A stretch of 64,000 nucleotides of DNA from Mucilaginibacter frigoritolerans. GTDB taxonomy: Bacteria > Bacteroidota > Bacteroidia > Sphingobacteriales > Sphingobacteriaceae. This document shows positions 24,587-33,014 of this stretch, piece by piece. Position 1 is the stretch's first letter; each line of letters opens with the position of its first letter. The stretch is from positions 1-64,000 of the forward strand of contig NZ_VLLI01000018.1 in NCBI RefSeq assembly GCF_007830615.1. Direction: 5' to 3'. Both the position numbers and the translations under genes were made by a program. The notes under the pieces are model-generated. The model worked only from the letters and a program-made list of their open reading frames with translations, ran no database searches and was not told the origin of the DNA.

Positions 24587-24879
24587 ATTATTTAATTAAA
24601 TACGTAATTAGTTACACAATATTAAATTTTAATTTTCTCTTTTCCAAATGTTATTAAATGATGAGGTATACCCCCCTTTTACTTCTCTTTTTACCGATGA
24701 TAACCTGAAAGCAGCCGACAACGACCCTTTTTTAATCGACGATAAACTAAATCATTGTTATTATGCCCATTATCCACTAAAAAAAGCTAATAGTCGATTT
24801 GTATGTAGTCGTAGTCTATTGCATTTTAATACTTAAAGTCTGTGAAGTTTATTCGTATTGTAAAATAAACACACAGACT

Positions 24880-25548
24880 ATGGAACATCAGGAAACCGCG
24901 GCCATTACATCCGCAGATATAACCCGCACTAAAAAATATTCCCCTTCAATTCGCTTATGGCATTGGTCAAATGCAGTTATTATTACAGGCTCTTTGTTAA
25001 CCGTATTGGTTAATTCAACCGTACTTAAACCCTGGGCGAATGCCCGCCTGATTTCAGACAAACTAAAAGAAAAAGGCATTAATGTTTCGGATGATCAAAC
25101 GAGGTCAGCCGCTTTTGTTTTAAGCGATAAAGTATGGGCAATACATACCTATTTAGGCTATGTTTTGGTAGCGCTATTGGTATTCCGCATAGTAATAGAA
25201 CTTTTTGGGTTAGCAGACAAAACACTGATCGGCAAAATTAAAGCAGCCAAACGTTCCTTTTTATCGACCAAAGAAAACCGCATTGCCAACCGAAATGAAA
25301 TGCTTATCAAAATGTTATATATCTTGTTTTATATTTTGTTGATACTGATGGCAATAACCGGGCTGGCACTGGCATTTAGTGACAATATACCTGCATTAAA
25401 ACAGATGCATTTTATAAGGGAAGTACATGAGTTTACCATGTACCTTGTCCTGGGCTTTATTATTATCCACATTGTAGGGATTTGCATAGGCGAACGAAAA
25501 CGGCACAAAGGAATTGTTTCTGACATGATAAACGGCGGCTGGGTTTAG
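24880..25548 (+). CDS. Cytochrome b561-type membrane protein
   Basis: A 222-residue inner-membrane diheme electron carrier with four predicted spans. Candidate heme ligands are His in RLWHWSNAVI, His in AIHTYLGYVLVALLVFR, His in REVHEFTMYLV and His in IIIHIVGICIG, one pair per heme. This is the bacterial cytochrome b561 / hydrogenase b-subunit fold. I chose ATG 24880 because the segment upstream of it (from 24799) is not family-like. Partner dehydrogenase genes are absent, so it is probably a quinol-linked carrier acting with a distant partner. Confidence 0.87.
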   Translation: MEHQETAAITSADITRTKKYSPSIRLWHWSNAVIITGSLLTVLVNSTVLKPWANARLISDKLKEKGINVSDDQTRSAAFVLSDKVWAIHTYLGYVLVALLVFRIVIELFGLADKTLIGKIKAAKRSFLSTKENRIANRNEMLIKMLYILFYILLILMAITGLALAFSDNIPALKQMHFIREVHEFTMYLVLGFIIIHIVGICIGERKRHKGIVSDMINGGWV

Positions 25549-25569
25549 TGGATTTTCGGCCGAATTACA

Positions 25570-26352
25570 TTACTGTTGACCACTAACCCCAATTTTTACT
25601 TTATAACGGAATCCTCTTGGGCTGGAATCTTCTTCTTTTAAAACTTCGTTTGTTTTTTTGGCAATCCAAAAGCGTTCATAGATATTACCGGGGTCATTAT
25701 GGTTTAATACCCAGCATTCTATCTTTTGGCCGCGTATATCGGTTAAAAAATCACTCCCGGTTACGGTATAGGCCACCTTTTCGGCCTTCCCAAAACCGGG
25801 GTCGTAATAGTTAATTACAAAAGTCCTGTTTGCTTTATAAGGCAATAGCTGGTAAACAATGAGGTCGGCATGCCAGTTAAGGTTATAGCTTTGAAACGAC
25901 TGGTTAAAATCATTAATGGCAACTGTTTTAATGGAATCGGGGATGCCTCCTTTTACCCCTCTATCGGTGAACGCAGCGGTTTTGGTTTCAAAATCAAACT
26001 TCATGGAATAGCCCAGCCGTTTCCAGTAAGATTCATGCAATATGGTCGAAAAGTCTTCGGCATTAAAAATAGACGATGCGGCGTGGATGACGGTATCCCG
26101 GTCCCATTCCTGTGTAATCGTAATAACAGATTTACCATGGTATTGACCAGCTTCTGCATCTATTTTCACCAATGTAATGTTCTGCGCAGGGCTTGTACTG
26201 GTTTTTTGAGTGTAAAGGATATAACTATACTTACCCAATTGCAAGGCATGCATGTTTAAATCGCCGCGTTTAATTTCAAGCGTATCGGTCGGTTTGGCCA
26301 CAGCAAATGTTGTAATTACCAAGCTCGTTAATAGTATAAGTATTGATTTCAT
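25570..26352 (-). CDS. Hypothetical exported protein, DUF3108-like
   Basis: A 260-residue protein with a signal peptide (MKSILILLTSLVITTFAVA). The mature part is beta-rich; blocks such as HAASSIFNAEDFSTILHES, GYSMKFDFETKTAAFTD and ECWVLNHNDPGNIYERFWIA resemble the DUF3108 group of periplasmic proteins. No catalytic motif is evident. It is convergent with the cytochrome gene and stands alone. The family link is tentative. Confidence 0.6.
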   Translation of the reverse strand: MKSILILLTSLVITTFAVAKPTDTLEIKRGDLNMHALQLGKYSYILYTQKTSTSPAQNITLVKIDAEAGQYHGKSVITITQEWDRDTVIHAASSIFNAEDFSTILHESYWKRLGYSMKFDFETKTAAFTDRGVKGGIPDSIKTVAINDFNQSFQSYNLNWHADLIVYQLLPYKANRTFVINYYDPGFGKAEKVAYTVTGSDFLTDIRGQKIECWVLNHNDPGNIYERFWIAKKTNEVLKEEDSSPRGFRYKVKIGVSGQQ

Positions 26353-26521
26353 AATTTACAGATATCTGTAAATATTCAGCTATCGTTATGAAACCTCAAA
26401 TAAATTCAATCAGCAGGGTGTTTTTTTTAACCGATGGGTGTTTTTAGTTATGATTAAAGTTTTAAAAAAAATCCGGGATATAAATCTACTCCTCTGCTTC
26501 TATCTAAGAAGAGTTGAGAAA

Positions 26522-27406
26522 TTACCAGTTGAAAAAACGTTTAGTCTTTTTCAGAGGAATTTCATCGTTGCAGTGCTTATCTATTCTCTCCTGAGCATAG
26601 GCAGCCCCTAACTCTTTTGCTTTATTCCAATCTTCGCAAGCACCTTTTTTATCGTTGATATTGAATTTTGAATTGCCTCTGTTAAAATAAGCCATCTCAT
26701 TTTCAGCATCTAATTCAATCGCCTTTGAATAATCACCAATAGCTTCTTGGTATTCCCCTGCTTCATCTTTGTTTGCCGCTCTGTTAACAATTGCACTTAC
26801 AAAATCGGGTGCTAATTCTATCGCCCTATCATAGTCGCGCCTGGCTGCTTTCCAAGTATGTAATTGATCTTTTACCGCCGCCCTGGAATACCATGAATTA
26901 GGATCATCAGGATTTATTTTGATGGCCGTTGAAAAATGAATTATTGACATTCCCAGATTGCTATTATTATATGATTCCATAGCAAGTTCGAAGTAATAAT
27001 CAGCATTTTTTGTTTCCACATCTGCAAAGGTTTGATTTTTGGGATCGCCCATTGCTCCATAACCATCAAGCTTGCAATCATATTTATAGCCCTTACAGTA
27101 TAAATCCAAAGCCCAATACATCAGGTTACTTTCATCAACCGGAAATTCTGTTGAATCACCGCTTATTTCCCAGTATTCTTCGCCTTTTCTAACCTCTCCA
27201 ATTTTATAGCTGTAATTTTCCCGCAGGAGATTTCCTAAAGACTCAAGTTTCTCCCTCGCATCTGAAATAAATACAAAGTCGTAGCTTGCCATAGAATAAT
27301 CCAGCATTCCGCTTTTACTCCTTTGCTCATATACACTAATTGCCGAATCCATCTCCTTGCCGAATCTGGCATTAAATTCGGCTTTAGTAAAAAATGTGTT
27401 TTCCAT
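26522..27406 (-). CDS. Tetratricopeptide-repeat protein
   Basis: A 294-residue soluble protein. From about residue 137 three TPR units are seen: ADYYFELAMESYNNSNLGMS, then PNSWYSRAAVKDQLHTWKAA, SAIVNRAANKDEAGEYQEAI and MAYFNRGNSKFNINDKKGAC. The N-terminal 130 residues, with ISGDSTEFPVDESN, form a separate domain of unknown family; it has no signal peptide, so it is probably cytosolic. TPR arrays bind peptides or protein partners. Nothing nearby suggests a partner. Confidence 0.82.
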   Translation of the reverse strand: MENTFFTKAEFNARFGKEMDSAISVYEQRSKSGMLDYSMASYDFVFISDAREKLESLGNLLRENYSYKIGEVRKGEEYWEISGDSTEFPVDESNLMYWALDLYCKGYKYDCKLDGYGAMGDPKNQTFADVETKNADYYFELAMESYNNSNLGMSIIHFSTAIKINPDDPNSWYSRAAVKDQLHTWKAARRDYDRAIELAPDFVSAIVNRAANKDEAGEYQEAIGDYSKAIELDAENEMAYFNRGNSKFNINDKKGACEDWNKAKELGAAYAQERIDKHCNDEIPLKKTKRFFNW

Positions 27407-27659
27407 TAATAAATTAGGGTTTTAATGGTACCATATTAACAATATTCACCAATATGCGCAAAAAATATTCAGGTTCTATCTAACAAAAAAATAATCCCAA
27501 AGAGCTATTAGCCTGCTTAAGAAAGAAAAATTCGCATAATCAAAACAGTATTGGCGTCTATCAATATCCTTTCCCGCTACTATTTTCATTTATTAAACTA
27601 CTTTAATTTTATTGTGCTGAGGGTGCTGTTCTTTTGCAGTACACTAAAAATTAATAAAG

Positions 27660-28007
27660 ATGATACCCTCAGTTGAAGAAATGATTGAACGATATGTTGC
27701 CGCCTGGAATGGGAAAGGGCTTGACCAATTTAAAGCAGATTTTGCCGAATGCTGGGCCGCCGATGCCACCTATACCGACCCAAATTTTGAACTGGTAAAG
27801 GGGGTTAACGGCATTGCCGAACTGGCCCAGACCTCACTGGAACGGGCCCCTATTCGCACCTTCTCAATACTTACCCAACCAGAATACCATCACCATGTAG
27901 GGCGCTATAACTGGCAGGTACAACTACCGGAAGAAACCAAGCAAGGGTTTGACTATTTTGAGTTTAACGATCAACATCAAATCACCCGCATTGTAAGTTT
28001 CTTTTGA
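27660..28007 (+). CDS. NTF2-like (SnoaL-type) protein
   Basis: A 115-residue small alpha+beta barrel protein. The typical opening EMIERYVAAWNGKGLDQFKA is followed by CWAADATYTDPNFELVKGVN and the closing strand DYFEFNDQHQITRIVSFF. The cone-shaped pocket binds small hydrophobic ligands; some members are isomerases or cyclases, but no catalytic pair is obvious here. A Crp-type regulator follows in the same direction and probably controls it. Function open. Confidence 0.82.
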   Translation: MIPSVEEMIERYVAAWNGKGLDQFKADFAECWAADATYTDPNFELVKGVNGIAELAQTSLERAPIRTFSILTQPEYHHHVGRYNWQVQLPEETKQGFDYFEFNDQHQITRIVSFF

Positions 28008-28079
28008 TTTGAATAAGCAGCACACGCTTTATTGTTCCCATTAATGAGCCGTACATTTTATCTTTATGCAAAAACTAAA

Positions 28080-28643
28080 ATGTACGAGCTCATCCTTGCC
28101 AATTTTTCCATGCATGTTGCACTTGATGCTGCAGAAACGGAGCCCATCAAAACTAAGCTGCAACATAAAACTATTAAAAAGAGTACTATTTTACTTGATA
28201 TTTGCAGGCATATATGCTTTGTTAACAAAGGCTGTCTGCGTATTTTTAATACAGACAAGGATGGCGAAGAACACAACATTCTATTTTGCCCCGAAAATTG
28301 GTGGGCTGTTGACATAGCCAGCTTTTCCGGACAAACACCTGCTTTTTATACCATTGCTGCATTAGAAGATACGGAGGTGTTTTACCTGAGCTATAATGTA
28401 TTGGAGCAATTGTATATAGAAATACCGAAGCTGGAGCGTTTTTTCCGGATAATGATCCAAAACGGGTTTAATTTATATCAAAATCGTATTACCTCCAATC
28501 TTTCAAAATCAGCAGAAGAACGATACATGCTGTTCCAAAAGCAATACCCTAAACTAGAACAAAGGATTGCGCAGAAACAGATTGCCTCCTACCTGGGCAT
28601 TACTCCTGTATTTTTAAGTATGATCCGCAAAAGAAACAGTTAA
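28080..28643 (+). CDS. Crp/Fnr-family transcriptional regulator
   Basis: A 187-residue regulator with an N-terminal cyclic-nucleotide-binding-like domain (KGCLRIFNTDKDGEEHNILF, ENWWAVDIASFSGQTP) and a C-terminal helix-turn-helix (QKQIASYLGITPVFLSMIRK). It lacks Fnr iron-sulfur cysteines and key cAMP contacts, like the many Bacteroidota Crp paralogues. I chose ATG 28080; earlier in-frame starts exist at 28032 and 28044, but TATCTTTA near 28051 looks like the -7 box. It probably regulates the NTF2-like gene. Closely similar in plan to the regulator at 34005. Confidence 0.85.
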   Translation: MYELILANFSMHVALDAAETEPIKTKLQHKTIKKSTILLDICRHICFVNKGCLRIFNTDKDGEEHNILFCPENWWAVDIASFSGQTPAFYTIAALEDTEVFYLSYNVLEQLYIEIPKLERFFRIMIQNGFNLYQNRITSNLSKSAEERYMLFQKQYPKLEQRIAQKQIASYLGITPVFLSMIRKRNS

Positions 28644-28645
28644 AA

Positions 28646-28677
28646 AAACCTGCCCTCAAATTAATAAGAACAGGTTT
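28646..28677. terminator. Weak hairpin terminator between converging genes
   Basis: AAACCTG at 28646-28652 pairs with CAGGTTT at 28671-28677 with an 18-base loop. It sits between the stop codons of the converging Crp and lyase genes and could serve both. Confidence 0.4.
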
Positions 28678-28703
28678 CTATAAATGTTTAGGTAAAACTT
28701 CTT

Positions 28704-29894
28704 TTAAAAAGTTGTCGGTACGTTATGATGTGTATAGTTTGTCCAGCAAAGGAAGCTGATGTCGCCATTTGGCAACCCATCATTATCCGGCACGTATAAG
28801 CTGGCTATATAATTGGTTTCGGCAGTATTGTAATGCCTGTCGGCAACATTAATACCAGGCCAAATTGGGTTTGATACATTTCCTTTTGGCGAGCATGGAG
28901 GCGTAACGGTACCATTTATTAGTTTATACTGATAATTAAAACCACTAAGCAAACGACTATTGCTATCCGAATAAATAGATAAATCTCCCTGAATACCACA
29001 AGTATTTGCTGCATAACTTAATCCGGTTAAAGAATATTGATAATGTACATAATCATCATGCGAACCGCATACTTCGCCATTCAATGATCCGTCTGACGCG
29101 ATATCAAGGGGAAGTACATTTTCAATTACGGTTATGCCATTCTGATAAACCGTTTGACTATCCTCAAAAACACCGATAGCAATTTTAGCCCATCCTTCTG
29201 AGATGTTCCAGTTATTATTATATCCTGGATCTGAAGCGTGGTTAATATAATTGTCTTTCATAGTGTTCAGAAAGTTACAGAACTGCGTATTTTCAGCAGT
29301 TGTCCAGCCGCCGCCCACGCCATTTGCCGGGATATAGTATTTTATAATTTCGGCAGCGGCAGCAAATGTCGGCGCCGCCCATGAAGCCTCCAGGTAAGCC
29401 TGATTAGGGTTATCGCCGGTAACGTTGAAGTTTTGGAATGCGCTTGCCCATCCGTCCAGCATTTGCTTAACCGTAGTGGCATAAGATGCTGTACCTGTTT
29501 TGGCCCAGCGTAATGCCAAGGTATAGCATAATAAAGCATCCCCTTTGAAGCTTATTTCATCGGGCGTAGTTACACCACCGGCTACTGTTACGGTAGCCTT
29601 GTACTGCCCGCTTGGGCTATGATCATTACAGTAATTAAGTACATACTGATAGGCTGCCAGTCGGCTGGCATTGTTGGAGTTAGCCTGTTGGGCAATATAA
29701 TCTAACGTTTGCTGGGTATTTAATATGCCGGGGTGTACAAAACCAGTAGCTGTTGCCAGCGATTTACTTTTTAAAGAAGGAGCCTGCGGTGTATTAGCCA
29801 CGCTGTTTTCTACCTTTTTACATTGGTAAATAAATAAGGAAAGCGCTAAACAGCAGGCAACAGCAATCCCTGTACGAATTTTTTTCATTTTCAT
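28704..29894 (-). CDS. Alginate-lyase-family polysaccharide lyase, lipoprotein
   Basis: A 396-residue protein with a lipoprotein signal (hydrophobic segment then IYQCKK), so it is probably anchored in the envelope. The mature part has the alpha/alpha barrel pattern of the alginate lyase family: ALRWAKTGTASYATTVKQML, NQAYLEASWAAPTFAAAAEI, NNWNISEGWAKIAIGVFED and GSHDDYVHYQYSLTGLSYA, where the His and Tyr residues are candidate catalytic groups. It would cleave acidic polysaccharide by beta-elimination; the substrate could be alginate or another uronate polymer. It is isolated from any SusC/SusD genes. Confidence 0.8.
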   Translation of the reverse strand: MKMKKIRTGIAVACCLALSLFIYQCKKVENSVANTPQAPSLKSKSLATATGFVHPGILNTQQTLDYIAQQANSNNASRLAAYQYVLNYCNDHSPSGQYKATVTVAGGVTTPDEISFKGDALLCYTLALRWAKTGTASYATTVKQMLDGWASAFQNFNVTGDNPNQAYLEASWAAPTFAAAAEIIKYYIPANGVGGGWTTAENTQFCNFLNTMKDNYINHASDPGYNNNWNISEGWAKIAIGVFEDSQTVYQNGITVIENVLPLDIASDGSLNGEVCGSHDDYVHYQYSLTGLSYAANTCGIQGDLSIYSDSNSRLLSGFNYQYKLINGTVTPPCSPKGNVSNPIWPGINVADRHYNTAETNYIASLYVPDNDGLPNGDISFLCWTNYTHHNVPTTF

Positions 29895-29969
29895 AATGTT
29901 GATATTATTGGTTTATAATGAATTCACTTAATGCAAATGATGCATGCGGCCGCTAGCAACAATTTGCAA

Positions 29970-29989
29970 AACTGCAGCTCACTGCAGTT
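29970..29989. repeat. Perfect short palindrome AACTGCAG-CTCA-CTGCAGTT
   Basis: Eight-base perfect arms with a four-base spacer in the 341-base gap upstream of the lyase gene (minus strand). It lies 76 bases before that ATG and could be an operator for it. No other gene is in the gap. Confidence 0.4.
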
Positions 29990-30170
29990 GATAATTGGTT
30001 TATGTACTAAGATACAGCTTGTTAAAACCGAAACATACTTCTATCCCAACAATATTTACGCTAACGTTTTCGTAACATAACACGAAATATAGACCCGTAA
30101 ACACCCTTGTTTATAGCATCCACAAGGTTATATAATTATTTCTTTGTCAGCATTAAGTAATTTAAGCAAC

Positions 30171-30227
30171 AAATACAATACAAACATATGATGTTTTAAT
30201 AATACATCATATGTTTGTATTGTATTT
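30171..30227 (+). promoter_or_regulatory. Perfect 24 bp inverted repeat before the FadR-type gene
   Basis: Arms at 30171-30194 (AAATACAATACAAACATATG then ATGT) and 30204-30227 are exact complements with a nine-base spacer. It ends eight bases before the ATG at 30236. It may be a double operator for the FadR-type regulator, or an RNA hairpin that hides the ribosome site; the AT-rich stem and absence of a T run argue against a plain terminator. Confidence 0.65.
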
Positions 30228-30235
30228 AAGAAACA

Positions 30236-30886
30236 ATGGAAAAAGAAAGACTTTCTGACCTGGTGGCAACAAGAATTAGGCAGGATATACAGGAAGGAAA
30301 ATATAAGGCAGGCGAAAAAATACCTGCCGAACCCGAACTGATGAAAATATATACCGTTGGCCGATCATCAATAAGAGAAGCGGTAAAAAGCTTAGCCATT
30401 ACAGGCACACTGGAAGTAAAACAAGGCGATGGGACTTACATAAGGCAAGTTGGTCAAGATGTGGCGATGGATCAGCGGTTGCGCAATGCTGATTTTGATG
30501 AGATAAATGCAGTACGAATCCTGCTGGAAGAAGAAATTATCCGTCTTGCTGCTGAACACCGCACTGCGGATGATCTGAAGGTAATAGCCAATCACCTTGC
30601 AGACCGCAAACAAGCCATTATGGATGAAAACCGGGAAGCTTGCACAAATGCTGATATCGCCTTTCATTCAGCCATTGCCGATGCATCGGGCAATGCTGTA
30701 CTGGCCGGTCTTTACCAAAGTTTCACACAAACCATACGAACTTTCTTTGCCAAACGCGAGATTCAGGGAATTGGTCATTTTGCTATGAGCCATCATCTTC
30801 ATGAAAACCTCTATAATGCCATCCTTGGTAAAAGAAAGAAACAGGCGCTGGATATTATCCGGTATATTTTAAACAATAACTATTAA
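30236..30886 (+). CDS. FadR-type GntR-family regulator
   Basis: A 216-residue regulator. The N-terminal GntR winged helix shows LVATRIRQDIQEGKYKAGEK, the recognition part YTVGRSSIREAVKSLAITGT and the wing KQGDGTYIRQ. The C-terminal FCD ligand-binding domain has ADIAFHSAIADASGNAVLAG, with Asp and His residues that usually bind a metal and an organic acid. It is followed after four bases by a TauE-type exporter gene, so it heads the operon, and the 24 bp inverted repeat directly upstream is its likely binding site. Confidence 0.9.
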   Translation: MEKERLSDLVATRIRQDIQEGKYKAGEKIPAEPELMKIYTVGRSSIREAVKSLAITGTLEVKQGDGTYIRQVGQDVAMDQRLRNADFDEINAVRILLEEEIIRLAAEHRTADDLKVIANHLADRKQAIMDENREACTNADIAFHSAIADASGNAVLAGLYQSFTQTIRTFFAKREIQGIGHFAMSHHLHENLYNAILGKRKKQALDIIRYILNNNY

Positions 30887-30890
30887 GATC

Positions 30891-31724
30891 ATGACTATCC
30901 TCACATTCACTTTATTACTGCTAGCCGGTGCTTACCTTGCGGGTTTGGTAGGTTCACTTACCGGCCTGGGCGGCGGTGTTGTTATTATCCCCTTGCTCAC
31001 GCTCGTTTTTCACGTTGATATCCGCTATGCAATAGGTGCGGCCCTGCTGGCTTCAATAGCCAATTCATCTGGTGCGGCCAGCGCCTATGTTAAAGAGGGT
31101 ATTACCAATATCAGGCTGGGCATGTTCCTGGAGATTGCTACAACAGTAGGCGCAGTAATTGGTGCACTCATAGCGGTATACACCCCAACCAATACCATTG
31201 CTATCCTTTTTGGAAGTATCTTATTATTCTCGGCAGCTATGACGCTCAGAAAAAAGAACAAGGAAGCATTGCTTGAAGGAAGTGCACTCGCCAATACACT
31301 TAAACTGAATAATAGCTATCCGACCAAAGAGGGTGAAGTAAGCTACAAGCTAAAGAATGTAGGAGCAGGCTTTTCTATCATGACCCTTGCGGGAATTTTT
31401 TCCGGCTTGCTTGGCATCGGATCGGGTGCACTTAAAGTACTTGCCATGGATTCAACCATGCATATCCCCTTTAAAGTGAGCACAACTACCAGTAATTTCA
31501 TGATCGGCGTTACCGCAGCTGCCAGCGCAGTAGTCTATCTACAACGCGGATATATGGACGCAGGCATTGCATTCCCTGTAGTATTGGGTGTGCTGGCAGG
31601 CGCGTTTACCGGGTCAAAACTCCTTGTAAGGCTTGATCCTAAAGTTTTGAAATACATTTTCTGTACCGCAATTGCCTTTGTTGCGGTTGAAATGATCTTT
31701 AACGGCTATAACCACAAATTTTAA
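30891..31724 (+). CDS. TauE/SafE-family anion exporter
   Basis: A 277-residue inner-membrane protein with about eight spans. The first repeat starts GLVGSLTGLGGGVVIIPLLT and the second GIFSGLLGIGSGALKVLAMD, the internal duplication typical of TauE/SafE (DUF81). Members export sulfite, sulfoacetate or other organosulfur and organic anions. It lies in a tight operon with a FadR regulator, a DUF1634 protein and an alpha/beta hydrolase. TauE plus DUF1634 is a recurrent pair, probably forming one transport unit. The transported anion is unknown. Confidence 0.9.
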   Translation: MTILTFTLLLLAGAYLAGLVGSLTGLGGGVVIIPLLTLVFHVDIRYAIGAALLASIANSSGAASAYVKEGITNIRLGMFLEIATTVGAVIGALIAVYTPTNTIAILFGSILLFSAAMTLRKKNKEALLEGSALANTLKLNNSYPTKEGEVSYKLKNVGAGFSIMTLAGIFSGLLGIGSGALKVLAMDSTMHIPFKVSTTTSNFMIGVTAAASAVVYLQRGYMDAGIAFPVVLGVLAGAFTGSKLLVRLDPKVLKYIFCTAIAFVAVEMIFNGYNHKF

Positions 31725-31729
31725 AAACC

Positions 31730-32131
31730 ATGAAAAACATAATCTCAAAAAAACGCTTTGCAGATCAGGATATCGAGCAGCTTATTGGCCTGCAATTAAG
31801 ATATGGAGTAGTCATTGCCAGCCTCATTGTACTTGTTGGCGGAATCCTTTATTTATACATATCAGGCAGTGCACTACTACCCCACTACGAACAATTTGCC
31901 GGCGAAAAAGCCAGGTTTATTACAGGTGCAGAGATCTGGCAAGGGGCACTAAATCTCAACCCAAAAGGCATTATTGAATTGGGTGTAGTTATCCTGATTG
32001 CAACCCCAGTTCTGCGTATCCTTTTCTCGTTAATCGGCTTCATTATTGAAAAGGACAGGCTCTATATTATAATAACCCTGATAGTGCTTTTGGTAATGAT
32101 GTTCAGCACCTTCGGCGGTTTAAAAGTTTAA
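31730..32131 (+). CDS. DUF1634 membrane protein
   Basis: A 133-residue protein with three predicted membrane spans: about residues 30-50, 84-102 and 110-128. The N-terminal part DIEQLIGLQLRYGVVIASLI and the IELGVVILIATPVLRILFSL block are characteristic of DUF1634. The family is nearly always next to TauE/SafE genes, as here with a five-base gap, and is presumed to be an accessory subunit of that transporter. No residue-level function is known. Confidence 0.88.
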   Translation: MKNIISKKRFADQDIEQLIGLQLRYGVVIASLIVLVGGILYLYISGSALLPHYEQFAGEKARFITGAEIWQGALNLNPKGIIELGVVILIATPVLRILFSLIGFIIEKDRLYIIITLIVLLVMMFSTFGGLKV

Positions 32132-32150
32132 ATCTAAAATTCAACACACT

Positions 32151-32939
32151 ATGAAAAATGTAAATAAAACCATCATCGGCTTAATCATGACAGCCATGCT
32201 ATTGTTCAATATTCTACTTCCTTCAACTACAGTTCATGCGCAGGAGGTAAGTCCGGTTAAAAATATTGTGCTGGTACACGGGGCATTTGTAGACGGTTCG
32301 GGTTGGAAACCTGTTTATGAAATCCTTACAAAAAAAGGATATCACGTAACCATCGTTCAACAGCCATTAACCTCTTTTGAAAATGATTTGGCAGCCATAC
32401 AACGCATCCTCGATCAGCAAAACGGACCATGTATTTTAGTGGGACATAGCTATGGGGGCGGATTGATTACCGAAGCCGGTAATGATGCCCATGTAGTTGG
32501 GCTGGTTTATATTGCTGCGCATGCACCTGACAAAGGAGAATCGGAAGCAGATAATGGCAAACGCTTTCCACCGGCTTACAAGTCATTGCAAAAGCCTGCA
32601 AATGGATTCGACTATATTGACCCGAATCAATTTTATGCTGATTTCGCTGCTGATCTGCCCAAAGAAAAAGCTGAATTTATGGCCAATGCACAAATGCCTA
32701 CTGCCGACGGCGTATTCCATACTGCAATCAAAAACCCGGCATGGCGTGTAAAACCCAGCTGGTATATGGTAGCCCGCGCAGACAGGATCATCAACCCAGA
32801 CTTAGAACGCATGTACGCCAAAAGAGCTAACAGCACTACCGTTGAGGTTGATGGTGCCAGCCACTCCGTTTTCGAGTCACACCCTAAAGAAGTTGCACAA
32901 TTAATTATTGATGCAACAAATAAAGCAAGCAGTAAATAA
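32151..32939 (+). CDS. Exported alpha/beta hydrolase
   Basis: A 262-residue enzyme with a signal peptide ending near AQEVS. The catalytic Ser is in GHSYGG, the oxyanion region is LVHGAFVDGSGW, and the catalytic His is in DGASHSVFESHP near the C-terminus; an Asp in ARADRIINPD completes the triad. The group includes salicylate esterase-like and dienelactone-like enzymes that act on small esters or amides in the periplasm. As last gene of the FadR-TauE operon it may release the anion that the transporter handles. That link is inferred. Confidence 0.87.
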   Translation: MKNVNKTIIGLIMTAMLLFNILLPSTTVHAQEVSPVKNIVLVHGAFVDGSGWKPVYEILTKKGYHVTIVQQPLTSFENDLAAIQRILDQQNGPCILVGHSYGGGLITEAGNDAHVVGLVYIAAHAPDKGESEADNGKRFPPAYKSLQKPANGFDYIDPNQFYADFAADLPKEKAEFMANAQMPTADGVFHTAIKNPAWRVKPSWYMVARADRIINPDLERMYAKRANSTTVEVDGASHSVFESHPKEVAQLIIDATNKASSK

Positions 32940-32964
32940 TTTTCCGAATACCAGTTGATATTCA

Positions 32965-33006
32965 AAGCGCGATTCCAATAGCAAGGCTGCTATTGGAGTC
33001 GCGCTT
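32965..33006. terminator. Strong bidirectional terminator
   Basis: A 19-base arm at 32965-32983 (AAGCGCGATTCCAATAGCA) pairs with 32988-33006 with only one mismatch around AGGC. T residues follow at 33010-33016 on the plus strand. It separates the converging hydrolase and SDR genes. Confidence 0.88.
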
Positions 33007-33014
33007 ACTATTTT

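Noticed and set aside
24648..24836. Plus-strand open frame of 62 codons before the cytochrome gene
   Set aside because: No homology pattern and no clear start signal; it occupies the divergent promoter gap.
29931..29957. Closely packed restriction-type sites (EcoRI upstream, then SphI, NotI, NheI) resembling a cloning linker
   Set aside because: Both flanks read as continuous native intergenic DNA leading into real genes; chance is the simpler explanation.
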